NCBI GenBank assembly: GCA_011032825.1
Contig: JAADJZ010000016.1
Coordinates: forward strand, 806,001-870,000
Direction: 5' to 3'
Length of the DNA stretch: 64,000 bases
Source: Massariosphaeria phaeospora
Lineage: Eukaryota; Ascomycota; Dothideomycetes; Pleosporales
The translations under genes and the position numbers were made by a program. The notes beneath the pieces were generated by a model. That model did no database searches. It had not been told where the DNA came from and saw nothing but the letters and a program-made list of their open reading frames with translations. Positions 48,030 to 59,404 of this stretch are shown here, piece after piece. Numbering within the stretch: position 1 is the stretch's first letter; each line of letters starts with the position of its first letter.

Positions 48030-48779
48030 CGGACGGGGATGGGGATGAGGAAGCTCGCAGGTGCATACGAGGCGAGGCGTCCGGGCGCTCTTAAAGACTA
48101 GGCTGGATATACGTGTCGAAGATATACCGATTGCTCTTGAGCAAACCAGCGAATTGGAACTGTGCTGAAAGTCCGTTGTACATATCGCAAGCAGGATTTC
48201 TGGTCCCCATGAGAAAGTTTCATACTCTCTCAGCGACGACGCAAGTCCTATCTTCTCTGCACATGCACAGACCGATGCATTCCATTCAGCGTGCCTCGGT
48301 CCCTGTTATTTAGGTACTCGACACGATGAAGGTTTACCCCGCGACCTAACTGAGCCTAGCCTCGTCGGAGCTGTCCCGAAGGAGCGTGTGCCTAGGTATC
48401 TATTTTTTTAGTAGGCAGGTAAGGTACATACGAGGAACCATGTGCGCTCCGTACATGCGAGGAGCTAGATGTCTTACTTACTTATTTATATATGTGTGCT
48501 TTTAGGGGTGCGTGAATGAGAGAGAGGTATAAAGACGAGCTGGACTGAGCTTCGGCGTTGATGTTGACGTTGCACAAGTGGAGGAACCATTTACAATATC
48601 TACCCCGCCATCTACCTACAGGTAGAGCTTCGGTGCACCTCCCCACTTGGCACCACCGTTCTATTCTACGCATGCATCCTCATCTCATCACCACTCACCT
48701 CATATCTCCCATCTTCTTATACCACACCATACTACGCCCCACCCCACCACCACGCGTCCGCCGCCAGCAATCCCTCACC
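48030..48779. other. Intergenic, no gene seen
   Basis: 750 bp: the RFC2 3' end, then AT-rich sequence around 48400-48500, then pyrimidine-rich leader (48640-48775) of the next gene. Confidence 0.5.
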
Positions 48780-49587
48780 ATGGCCGCCCCCGCCTCCGTA
48801 ACCATCAAATCCCTCGACGGAAAATGGGTCCTCGTACGCCTTCCCCGTCCCCTCGCCCTCTCCCTCCCCGTCCCTATTCTCCACCACCACCCTCCATCTA
48901 ACTCCCCCACCCCACCCACAGGCGAAATCCCTCTCCGATGCCACAGACCCCGTCCTCGCGCTCCAAGGCCTCGGCTGGCTCACGCGCAAAGCCATCGGCC
49001 TCGCGACTGTAACGCAGCACGTCAGCTCGTGGACAACGCCCGCCGACACAACCGACGCAACCTCAGCTACGCCTCTCACGCACATGAAAATCGAGCAGTT
49101 CGCCACCGGCGGCATCAAAGGCACAACCGAGAACCGCACGCTAGATTGGATGTACCGCCCACACACAGACCACCTGTTCGGCTCGCTGCAGGGCAAATCG
49201 CGGTACACGACGCTGGCGGCGCTTCTCGCGGAAAACACATCCACAACCTCCACCCCAAACTCCACCTCTACCTCCGGCTCCACCCCGCCCGCCGCCAAAG
49301 CCGCCAACGTAGCCGCCGACGCGCGCTACCTCTGCGCCTCCGACGCGTCCGAGTCCGAAGCGCAGGGCGGATGGCTGCCGGAGTCGCGCGACGGCGAGGT
49401 CGTCGAGGCGTATGTGGAGAACGACGGCGCGGGGTGGACGGCGTGGCAGGTGTGGGGGTTTAGTAGCGTGGGTGGGGATGGGGAGCGGTGGTTGACGAGG
49501 CGGTTTGCGGTGAGGAGGACGGATAGGGAGGAGGTTGTTAGGGTGCGGTTGGTGTATGAGTGGAGGGGGGCGGTGGAGGAGGGGTGA
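48780..49587 (+). CDS. Conserved fungal lipocalin-like protein, unknown function
   Basis: Two exons (48780-48833, 48922-49587), 239 aa. Reads MAAPASVTIKSLDGKWVL, then AKSLSDATDPVLALQGLGWL, TRKAIGLATVTQHV, IEQFATGGIKGTTENRTLDW, RPHTDHLFGSLQGKSRY and, near the end, VEAYVENDGAGWTAWQVWGF. The repeated beta-strand pattern (GKW near the start, paired antiparallel strands) looks like a lipocalin or fatty-acid-binding fold; this is inference from pattern, not from a named family. No signal peptide. A species-specific Thr/Ser/Pro insert occurs at residues 115-140. The frame is kept over the GTACGC...CCCACAG intron. Confidence 0.75.
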
Positions 49588-50216
49588 GTGGTGTTTGGGG
49601 AGGGAGAGGGGAGGTGGGTTCGTGGAAGAGGGGGAAGGTAGGCGGGTTAGATTCGAGAATAGAGGCGTTGTTGGCTTTGCAAAGTCGTGGTTGAGTCTCT
49701 GGGATGGTGGCAGAATGCAGCTACCAGCCATTGAGATACGCACCACAGCCTTGACCATCAACCATCTCTCGGTAAACCCTTTCGCTCGTACTCGAGCTCT
49801 GCTTCTCATATCCTCACCAAGGCTGTCTTACACCCCACCAGTCTTTCACTCTCCTCCATCCCTCTCCTCCCACCAATCCCACTCCTTCCACTCCCTAGCT
49901 CCTTCAATCCAAATTACACCAAACGGGCCACTGCCCCTCTAATTGGCTTGGTTGCTAGCAGCCCAGCCGACACTCAAGTGAGTGAAAACGCACCGTGCGT
50001 TCCGAGACGCATTGCAACCTCTATTCACTGCCTGCCTGCCTGCCTCGCCACGGCGGGCGACCCACCCATCATCACGAGCCCGAGTATAAATTTCCTCGCC
50101 TCGCGTGCCAACCCAGCACCACGCACCACGCACCCCCACCATCTGCCGAATTGTCGTTTCGACTGCCACTCTTTTCCACCCCGTGCGAAACCCATCCGCG
50201 TCTCCCGACAGCCACG
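49588..50216. other. Intergenic, promoter side of the GPI-protein gene
   Basis: 630 bp: G-rich start (3' end of the lipocalin-like gene), then pyrimidine-rich sequence from 49740 on. No gene seen. Confidence 0.5.
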
Positions 50217-51176
50217 ATGAAGCTCGCCACTCCCCTCATCTCCGCCCTCTTGGCCTTCGCATCCATCGCGTCCGCGTCCACGAGCTTCGACTCACTCGCT
50301 GACGGCGCGCCCATCGCGGACCACTCCGACGCTCCCCCCACGCACCCCGATCTCCTCGAGAACCTCCCCGACGACTCCGAGAGCCCGCCCACAGACCCGA
50401 CGCGCCGCTCCGTGCTATCCGTCCTCCGCTCTTCTGCAACCGCCAACCCCGTCGCCTTCTCCGAGGACATCAGGGCGCTCGCCAACGGCCGGGCCCGCCC
50501 GTGGTACTCCGAGTTGCCCGCGGACATCAAGGTGCTGCTGCCGATTCTGTACCCCGTGGCGACGACGGGCGTTGTGAAGGCGCATAGCGCGACGCCGAGT
50601 GTGGTAGCGGATGGGAAGGGCATGGAGAGTGAGAGCGCGAGCGCAGCCAATGCGGCTACGGGTACGGATACGGCTTCTGTGTTGTCTCTTGTGTCGACCC
50701 CGCCTTCGATCTTCGCGACGCCGAGTGTGGCAACCGAGTTGAAGGGCATGGAGAACGCGAGCGCGAGCGCGGCCAACGCCGTCACGGACACGAGTTCGGT
50801 GTTGTCTCTTGTGTCGACCCCGCCTTCGATCTTACCCGCTAGCTCTGCTTTGAATGCATCTTCGGTCTCGAACTCGTCGTCGATGGTCACTGGTACGGGG
50901 GTGTTCAATGCGACTAGCGTCGTCTTCTCCACGGTGGCTCCGAGCCTCAATCACACTGCTACGGGAAACAGCTCTGCTCCGATGACAGTGACCAGGTTTA
51001 CGACAATTTCAGGCTCGACTTCGATCCAGACTACGAGCGAGGTTCCGCACGCGACCCACACTCAATCGATGTCAAAGCCGAAGCCTACTGGTGGCAGCAG
51101 TCAAGTCGACACCTCATTCCACCTTGCGGGATTCATGTTGGCCGTTCTCAGTGTCGTGTTTTGCTTGCTCGGATAA
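50217..51176 (+). CDS. Predicted GPI-anchored, Ser/Thr-rich secreted protein with an internal duplication
   Basis: Single exon, 319 aa. Signal peptide MKLATPLISALLAFASIASA. No enzyme domain. Two tandem copies of about 40-43 aa begin ATPSVVADGKGMESESASAA and ATPSVATELKGMENASASAA and both end SVLSLVSTPPSI; at DNA level these lie at about 50590-50712 and 50715-50835. A Ser/Thr/Asn-rich region with several N-glycosylation sequons follows (NATS, NHT, NSS). The C-terminus is a hydrophobic GPI signal (FMLAVLSVVFCLLG) preceded by small residues. Probably a cell-wall or plasma-membrane surface protein. Lineage-specific; no function can be assigned. Convergent with the HET gene. Confidence 0.82.
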   Translation: MKLATPLISALLAFASIASASTSFDSLADGAPIADHSDAPPTHPDLLENLPDDSESPPTDPTRRSVLSVLRSSATANPVAFSEDIRALANGRARPWYSELPADIKVLLPILYPVATTGVVKAHSATPSVVADGKGMESESASAANAATGTDTASVLSLVSTPPSIFATPSVATELKGMENASASAANAVTDTSSVLSLVSTPPSILPASSALNASSVSNSSSMVTGTGVFNATSVVFSTVAPSLNHTATGNSSAPMTVTRFTTISGSTSIQTTSEVPHATHTQSMSKPKPTGGSSQVDTSFHLAGFMLAVLSVVFCLLG

Positions 51177-51403
51177 GGGGGTGATGAGCAGACGAGCTTG
51201 AACTGCATCGAGGGACCGTTCCAATTGTGTGTGTACGCTTCAAGAGCACGGTTAGCGAATCGCGGATCGTGTCGAATACACAATGCAGATGTAGAATAGG
51301 GCAAACGTAGCTATCGCTGAGAGGTCTGAGATGCGGAACCGTATTGCAGGAACGAATGGAAATCACCCAGTCGTGTGGTACAAATGGTAGTCTGAGCAAC
51401 TGT

Positions 51404-53258
51404 TCAAATGATTGTGAAGTCCGTCGTGTCATTGAACAGTGAATGTGAAGCTAAGGTATCCTTGTGAGCACCATCTACCATAGTGTTAGATGCCTGAATG
51501 ATCCCAAGACGACGGTGTGTTGTATGCTGTGCCGACTCTTCCGTGTCAACATGACCCAGGATGAGGAAGAACACTGAAACGGCTATGTCGCATAAGCGAA
51601 GGAGATGTAGTCGGCTCTTGTCGTGCTCGCTCTCTATCGTGTCCCAGAAAGTCATGGCATCTCGATAGTTCCAAGCAAGGGTGGCCTCGGGAAATTTCCA
51701 TGTCATCGTCGAACCGTCGTACGTCGCAGATTCGAGCTGACCTTTGATTGACAGGTGACCCTTAGAGACTCGACCGGTGGGATCTTCTCCGGTTGCAACA
51801 CAGCTTGCATCGACTAATTCGTAGTATATAGTGTCAGGAGATGGAATGTACCGAATCGGTCGATTCACCGAGACCCAGGACCAACTTGGCCCAATATAGC
51901 AAGAATGAGACGGCTGGAGGGCAGGTGCACCATCGATACGCCAGATCAGCGCGGCCGTATCGTTAGACCATAGCCCGGCGAGATATTGCGCATCAGGCAT
52001 GCGACTCCCCATCCTTTTAGCCAAGCCCGATATGGCCGGAAGTCGATCCTCGGCAAAGGTTAGATGAAGTTCGGAGTACTTTTGAACCAAACTCTTCCAG
52101 CCCGTAATGCGATCTAGCTGGAAGGACTTGGTGGGAGAGCTCGGAGACTCTATCATCATGCTTTCAAAGTCGCGTTTGCCCCAAGGTGCAGCGATACTCT
52201 TGTGGCCGCATTCGCATTGTCTTGTCTGTCGGCATTCCCAATACAATTCTTGGCTACCGAAATGTAACACTCGCGGAGAGAGGATGCGTTCTTGGAAAAC
52301 CCAGGCTCTCGAGAGTAAGGGAAAACTCGGGTGCGCGACACGCTCTCGGTAGTCTCCATCGATTGGTGAGTGAGGCATTTTTTCGCGCATATAGACACGA
52401 ATGGGGCTACGCAAGGCCCCCCGTTCATGAATAAATTCCTGTTGATCATCTTCACAGTCCCTATCCATGAAAAGGCCGTCCGATGCGCTATGGGCCTTGG
52501 CGGCTGAAAGAGTAAGATACGCCTGCTCGTATATCGTAGCCATAGCGCCTGACTCGCGTTCCCAGTCTGATTTTGAGTCCTGTAGTATGCACAGTGAGTC
52601 GATCCAGAGATATTGGACGCCCAGCCAACGCGCGAAGACCACAGCATCCTGGAAAGTCTTAGGTAGCACGTCGAAGAGAATATGGTCTTTATGGGCTTCA
52701 AGAGTCTTACATGTTGTCTTCAGAGTGTCACCTCTCGTTCCCCAGCAGTGACTAAGACATACATAGTTTCCAAACTCTTCACCCTGAGTCTCGCGTAGCC
52801 GGACATTACACGAGACATCAGCGTTGGATCCAAGATCGAGGACGCGAGTGGGCAGACGTGTGTAGCCGGCGTTTGAGTGGCATGCCGGACTAGAATGTAG
52901 CTCAATGCATTTCGACAGCCACTCACGAGCAATTGACCATACTTCTGGCGTGGAGGTATTGCCTCGGAGAAGTGGCGTTGGATTGATCACCATGTCGGCC
53001 AATTTGTAAGCGTCACCCTCGACACTGAAAAGCTCGATATGTCTCTGCATATAGCCAGATCCTGCATTGTCTACATTGAAGAGCGTGACATGGAAGGATG
53101 TATCCAAGCAAGATGAGTTTGTGAAGGAGATGACACGAGACTGTTGGTGAGACTGCTTAGGGGTGAATGTTACAGCAGCTTTCCATAACAAGGAGCATTT
53201 CGCGCACCCCTTGGTGGAAGAGTCCTTGAGAACACCCAAGGTGAAATTTGGTTGGAAC
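51404..53258 (-). CDS. HET-domain (heterokaryon incompatibility) protein, 5' end unresolved
   Basis: One long exon of more than 610 codons. The HET domain is clear: YVCLSHCWG, then TFQDAVVFARWLGVQYLWID, SLCILQDSKSDWE and the block ending AYLTLSA; further on SRAWVFQERILSPRVLHFG and WECRQTRQCECGH. The upstream part has CAKCSLLWKA. HET proteins trigger cell death on non-self fusion in fungi. No in-frame ATG precedes the conserved region: it is open back to a TAG near 53290. A splice acceptor (CTTCAG, at 53259) would join RFQPNF to upstream exon-like sequence, and a donor AG/GTTGGC in the adjacent duplicated block keeps the frame. The start is therefore not fixed, and the gene may be broken at its 5' end. 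Confidence 0.85.
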
Positions 53259-53282
53259 CTGAAGATGTCGTGGCAAAAGGGA

Positions 53283-53678
53283 ATGTAGGAACTGATTCCA
53301 ATTAGCTATCCATCCACTCCCTCAAAGGCTCGGCCAACCTACTGTCGACTTCATCAACACTACTCTCATCTTCATCAACACTGCTTTCATTTTCATTAGC
53401 ACTGCTATAGTCAATTACAAGGTTATCGGCCTTAATGACATGAGGACTGTAAATAGTCATCTCCATTCCAGATGAAAGGCATGTAGGAACTGATTCCAAT
53501 TAGCTGTTCATCCACTTCCTCGAACGCTCGGCCAACCTACTTTCAACTTCATCAACACTGCGTTCATCTTCATCAGCACTGCTTTCATCTTCATCAGCAC
53601 TGCTATAGTCAGTTACAAAGTTGTTGGCCTTAGTGACATGATGACTGTAAATGGTCATCTCCATTCCAAATGAAAGGT
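53283..53678 (-). repeat. In-frame 198-bp tandem duplication at the 5' end of the HET gene
   Basis: Two head-to-tail units, 53283-53480 and 53481-53678, roughly 90% alike by eye. Each, read on the minus strand, encodes GMEMTIYS, an acidic SSxDEDES-type run, RLAE and W-M-x-S, then a stop TAA followed by TTGGAATCAGTTCCTACAT. The unit length is exactly 66 codons. Upstream (53679-53808) a conserved-looking GIDWSKLGPVPGFPTLVDL is open, but its nearest ATG (53815, ATGAATTGTG) is one base out of frame. Confidence 0.9.
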
Positions 53679-53815
53679 GCGGGAGAGGAGACGAGAATTC
53701 ACTGGTGTCAGTGAAGGTCGGACGTCGACCGGTGGAGGAAGTGCAGGCAAGGTCCACTAGCGTCGGAAAACCCGGCACCGGGCCAAGCTTGGACCAATCA
53801 ATACCCACAATTCAT

Positions 53816-54087
53816 CGCCCGGCATAAACCATAAACACGACTTGTTTTCCTCCCGATTCACAGACTATCACTTAGGCACCTGCCCAAACGCGCCCACACG
53901 CATCTTTGCAGCACGCGGCGTCATCCAACTACACACCGCCAACCCATTCTTTCATAGTCGCACCGCGCCTGCACCTGCCCGCCAGCTGCATATCCGCTGC
54001 CTGCCAGGCGCTCTGCCCCGCCATCGACACCCGTTCACCCCACTGCGCGAGCACACGAGCTGCCCCAACCCACGCACGAGCTTCATA
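53816..54087. promoter_or_regulatory. CKS1 upstream region shared with the HET gene
   Basis: 270 bp between the HET 5' region and the CKS1 ATG; pyrimidine/CACC-rich. It must contain the CKS1 promoter and leader. Confidence 0.45.
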
Positions 54088-54515
54088 ATGGCCGGCAACC
54101 TGGACATCGATACCACACGGCGCAACAAGAGGCCGCGGCCGCTGTCAGAATCGGAGAAGGAGAAACTGGACGAGTTCATTGACGCGATCCACTATTCGGC
54201 TCGGTAGGTTGTTCGACCTGTCACTTGTCAGGGCTCGAGCTGATATGCAGCAGATACTCGGACGACGAATACGAATATCGCCATGTGCAGCTCCCTAAGC
54301 AAATGCTAAAGGTTATACCCAAAGAATACTTCGACCAGACGCGAGCCGGCATACTCAAGCTGTTGTGGGAGGATGAATGGCGGGCATTAGGCATCACACA
54401 AGTACGGAGACACCCCTGGTACTAGAGAAGCATGATACTGACTAGTTCGTAGAGTCTTGGATGGGAGCACTACGAAGTGCACGAGCCGGAGCCGCACATC
54501 CTGCTTTTCAAGTAA
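54088..54515 (+). CDS. CKS1: Cks1/Suc1 cyclin-dependent kinase regulatory subunit
   Basis: Three exons (54088-54203, 54254-54401, 54453-54515), 108 aa in frame. Core: [19 protein letters not shown], then [41 protein letters not shown]. These cover the anion-binding site (YRHV, W..E.EWR) that reads phospho-Thr on CDK substrates, and the HxPEPH hinge that controls strand exchange (here HEPEPH). The N-terminal 25 aa are a basic extension. The ORF stops right after LLFK; many orthologs continue a few residues (RP...). The stop overlaps a GTAAGC donor-like site, so a fourth small exon cannot be excluded. It works with Cdc28/Cdc2 in the cell cycle. Confidence 0.93.
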
Positions 54516-56575
54516 GCTTCTCATGGCCACGTACAGAGCTCCACCTAACCATGACGAAGGCGACCGATGAACTACCAGCCACCAATGAACTGATCGCACT
54601 GTCGATGTCCTCTAACCTCGATGGACCTCCTACGCAAGTCGCCTCCAGCACCACTTTCGTGTGCCTTTCTTGGACGGGTTTCGCGGCTTGGCGTCCGGCG
54701 ACTGAATCCGCCCTTCTTTGCCTCTTTGGAGCGTTCCCACTTGACGGAGTCTTGTAATGACCGCATGATAACGGTGGAATGAACAACGCGTCGGTTTCGG
54801 ATTACACCGCGCGATTGAGGTTTGCGATAGCATGCCGGAATGAATGAATGCTCACCTTGTACATATGCCCGCTATAGGGATTAAGACTGCTGAATGATGA
54901 AGGTTCGGGTGGTAGATGAAATGGACTCCAGATGATCGGTGAAGCACTCCTGAACTCTGACAGGGACTTGTTAGAACTGTTGCCTGAGTGACAGCCGCTT
55001 GATAGTGGTCACATATGTCTATCTGATACTGCGCTAATGTATGCCATGCAGGCTTCGGACAATTTGGCGGCTGTCGGTTCCGCGGTCCGTGTCCGATATG
55101 AATGGCTGTCGGTTCTAAGGGTCGTTTCGCAGCTTTCGGTGCAGTATGGAATATCTGGCTTGATTTAGTTCTTCACACATTGTTGTGGTCAGCAGGTTGC
55201 TAGTCTCTCCTCCGTAAAGTCATTCCCAGCCATCCAATGCTCGGTGGATTGGATGTCTGAGCTGTGGCAAGTAGCATCGGTGGCCGCCATGTCAACCATA
55301 CCATACCATGCTCGGCCTTCTGCAGAGTAGCGATCTTAGCAGTAATTGCGATGTTTTAGGAGACCACGTTCATGCTGTGCCATCGCTTTAGCCTCAGCCA
55401 TGGAACAACGGCCGGCTTCTGGAAGAACAGATCTGCATGAAGCCGTTGCTGGTTCCGATGCAGGGGCCATCCGCATCGAGTCTAGGGCGCCTTCCCCGCA
55501 TTTCGGCTAGTCTCAAAAGATCTGACAACGCCGCGCTCAAGAATTCACCTTTCATCTGGATAAATGCTCCATCAGCTACGTTCCTTGCGTTTTTGTCTTG
55601 TTGGCAATCTATGATCCCTGGTCCCACTCACTGTCTTCCCACACACTGTTCAACGCGCGACTAGCCCATGGCTGCCTCCATAGCGCTGTGTCATTGTGGC
55701 TTCGATCGAGGACCTCTGCTTGATCGATCGAACCTGGAAGCTATCGTCGGATCGCAACGTCGGTAAGTAAAATAGCTTGCTCGGTATATTGTGTGCAGTG
55801 GTAGGTACAGTGGTGGTTTGCAAGGGCGGAGGGATGCTTCTGGAGGGGTGCTGGCAGGACGTGGGGTTGTAACAACTTCCCCAGTTGAACACGGGTTTCT
55901 ACTATCCTTCCATCACCGAACGAAGGTTAGGCATTGATTGCCAAGCTTGGAGACCACATGGCAATACGACATTTTTGTTTCCCGATCACTTTCGCCTAAT
56001 TATCGTTAATTTCCTTCTAGAAGCCGGGATGAGCGGCTTCTATGGGGGCATTGAATAGACTGTCCAGCAGGTGGTCTGTGGGTCTTGCCGGAATAACGTC
56101 ATCACCCTGGTAAATACGACGCTACGATCGGATCTGACAGTCCCATGATCATGCTTCCCCGGCTATTACTTTCGGACCGACAGTATCTTGACATCAACCC
56201 TGGTCTACAGCTCCCCCACACTCACCACAAGCCCGGCATGAGGAGTCCCAGCCGTGCCTCGATCCGTGCATAGCAATATGCCACATATTCTGCCTTCTCT
56301 TTTGGTCAACCGGATGCTAGCGTCCCATGGAACTACAGACCTGTAGTCTGGTAAGAGGAGGCGAACACTCATCCGCAGCAGGCTAAATCTGTCTCATCCG
56401 TCCTAGTTCGACATGGGAGGGATTACAGCAATATGTATATACTGACTTAGATCTACCAAGAGAAAATCTCTCGAAAAACTCTCTTGATATCAATTTCCTA
56501 ACTCCAAACTCGTGTTTTTCTCTCAGACAACATAGTCCAATAATTATCTCTTCTTCAACATGAAAAGCTGGCTAT
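54516..56575. other. 2-kb gene-poor gap
   Basis: No ORF here shows recognisable similarity, and I find no clear repeat. Base composition is ordinary, unlike the AT-rich block at 59.4 kb. It may contain decayed sequence or a non-coding transcript; nothing specific is supported. Confidence 0.5.
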
Positions 56576-59189
56576 ATGACCACCGTATCCGGAAGCAACG
56601 ATCAGGTATTTTGTTCACTTGACTGGTCTTGCACTTCTAACGAGGCCCTAGAAGCGACACTATCGAGCGATAGGTATGGTACTACGGGAATAGATATGGT
56701 ACTCGGGAAATCCTCAACGACTCAACCCTACAATATAAACAGCGCTGCTAGGATTGCAGTGTCGAAGACGTCCAGTATGTTGTCAATTGAGCGTTACTTG
56801 AACGCGCCACTGGTGGACGAGCCGGCCTCCGTCCCTGCAATCAGCGCCGCACTCAAGTGGCCAACATCAGAGAGTGGCGCCGTGCTAGTCGAAGGTCGTA
56901 GGCACCACTCTCGCGAAAGCTCGTTTGATGTCAACTCTGACGGTCGGCGCACCTTCTACACATCTGGGAGCGCGGCTGAGTCGACTGGGACGTCCTACAG
57001 TACAGTCTCTAAATCAAATCTCCATCGAAGCATGACGCGACTAGACGCACCTGAGCTACCCCAAATCGAAACGGTGGATTACGAAAATGCTAGGGTCACG
57101 TCCCCGGAGCGTCCTGCAACTAGCCGGACTTTGAATATGGAGAGGCCATGGGCCGAGCAGATGGAGCAATTCATGTCCAGCTACTCGCCCGACTCAACGA
57201 CCGATTATCGTCTAAAGGCCGAAGAAGAAACAGCAGGGATTCAGGAGAATGCTAGAGCGTGGGAAAACAGGATGCACCAATATGATACAGAAAATGAGAC
57301 CCTCGATCCACCTGCTCCAGAAATTACCGACGAGATGGCGTACGCACGGATGGCAGCACAACCCAAGCTGGCCTGGGTCCTAGGAGGCGACTTGACTGAT
57401 GCGAAGAGCATTGAGAGACCAAAATCGTATGGCAGTGCCCTGACAGATGCCCCGGAGGATTCAATAGAAAGAGGCAGCGCCCGTGGTAGGAGGTCCGAAA
57501 TAGCTCAAACCAAGGTATCCGGAAAGCACAACTCAACTGCCACACTAGACGACAAGACCCGTGGAGCAACATTTGAGAAGCGATGCGCTGGCATATTTGC
57601 GAGGAGACCGAGCATCCGTCCCAGGTTCTACTGCACATTCTGTCAGAAACGATTCTGCGATCGACTGGAATGGATGCGCCACGAACAGACTCTACACATG
57701 CCGGAAGAGCTGTATGTTTGCTGCCCGCGGACAGGTCAATTCCCCGCCAAGTGCCCTTTCTGTGCAAAGAGCAACCCTAGTCCTTCGCATCTAGCCGACC
57801 ACAACTACCTTTCGTGTCAAGAGAAACCCCTTTCGGAGCGGACTTACGATCGACAAGACTACTTTCTGCAGCACATTTCACAGGTGCATAAAGTGACCCC
57901 TAGTCAGAAGCCGCTCCGGTTGACAGAGCTGGCAGAAGCCTGGAAGAATCCCTTGCCCCTGAAGCTGGGCCACCAGGCACTGCATTGTGGCTTTTGTGGA
58001 AAGACCTTTACGACGTATAAAGAGCGCACTGAGCACGTGGGCGTGCATTTCATGCAGGGTATGGACATGATGTCTTGGTGGCCCGCTCGTGTGAGCCATG
58101 AGATGGAGCCTTGCAGTCCAGATATGACACAAAACGCGTAGGTCGTCCCCAAGTGGCACGTTTCCATATGCTTAAATTTTCAGGGATTTACCACACAAGT
58201 GTCTGTATTGCGAGCGAACATACGAGAGCCTTGCCGTGGCGCAAAAGCTACATCCCGTGTGCAAAATGTGGTCCTGCAGTTTCCTCCAGGGCATGCAATA
58301 CACCATATACCCAGCAGGCACGCGAGAGGCCCTCGAAGCCGCATGTTGCTACTGCAACGACACTCTCGTAAGAGGTGCCGGCAAAGTCAAAGGCTCCGTC
58401 TTGAAAGAGCACATCAATCAGCACAACTTCCGCAAGTGCTCGCAGCGGCTGTACTTCTCGGGCCAGCGCTTCCGCCAGCATCTCCAAGACAGCCACAAAG
58501 CGAACTTCGATGGAACGTTATCGGCAGGCTGGACTCTACTCTTGAAATCGAGCAAGAAGGAGAAGCCCCCGATGTTCGACCCAATCGATCCCTCCGTGAC
58601 CGCAGTCCGCCGTACCTATACTGATCCGGCGTCGTCGGACTCGACACCCGCCCACAAGAAGAAAGACAGCAAGGCCGTCAATGTATACCGCACGAACTTC
58701 ATGGATTTGTCGGTGACGGAAGCGACGCCGCGACCTCCCACGCCGAAGAAACTGCGCCGCAAAGCCTCCGCTCAGGCAATACCCGATCCAAAGCAGCACT
58801 CTCCACCACCAATACCCACAACCCTCGACTTCGCACCCAACGCCCCCATCCCGTCCTCCCCACGCACCAGCTCCACCCACACCACTCCCCTCTCCCCCTC
58901 TCCCACGCCCGCCCCGCCGCCGCGCCACCGCCCCGGGTTCCCCGTGTCGTCGCTGCCCTGCGACGCGGTGGCGCAGTGTCCGCTGTTCTATCGGCGCCGC
59001 CTGGACGCTTCGACGCGGAACCGGCTGTACATGCGCGACCGCGAGGCGGGCATGCTGTCGAAGAAGACGCAGAAGATGTATCGGAGGGTGCCGGGGAGTT
59101 TGTTGGGGGGGTTGGTGTTGCATAGTTCGTTGGTGGGGGCGGTGCCGGCGCGGATGACGAATTCGGTGGATGTTTATTTGATGCATTGA
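56576..59189 (+). CDS. Large C2H2 zinc-finger protein, probable regulator
   Basis: Two exons (56576-58137, 58184-59189), 855 aa. The first 300 aa are disordered and Ser/Thr/Glu-rich. Then zinc fingers: FYCTFCQKRFCDRLEWMRHE, CPFCAKSNPSPSHLADH, HCGFCGKTFTTYKERTEHVG, and, across the intron, HKCLYCERTYESL, followed by CCYCNDTLVRG with HINQHNFRKCSQRLY and HLQDSH. Such degenerate C2H2 arrays recur in uncharacterised fungal regulators. The C-terminus is Pro/Ser-rich and ends with CPLFYRRRLDAST. The start is uncertain: an upstream ATG at 56560 (MKSWLYDHRIRKQ) in another frame ends in CAG/GTATTT and could be a first exon. Function is inferred only. Confidence 0.82.
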
Positions 59190-59404
59190 GGGAGTGGTGG
59201 GGTGGTGGGGTGGAGGAGAGCGTAGTTCATGGATACGTTTAGACTTTGGGAATCTCGAGGGGGTTAATGTTTAATGCTAGTTCTGGTGGGTGTGGGCGTC
59301 CGCCACAGCGCTTGTATTTTGGGTGTGCGATCTGAATACCATGTAATCTAGTATATCTCCTTTTTCCCTTTGCAGACTCATGCTGCTGCTGCTGTAGGCG
59401 TCTA

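Noticed and set aside
54516..54830. Extra 3' exon for CKS1 after the GTAAGC at 54512
   Set aside because: The nearest acceptors give an intron of about 25 bp or an immediate stop; the stop after LLFK is simpler.
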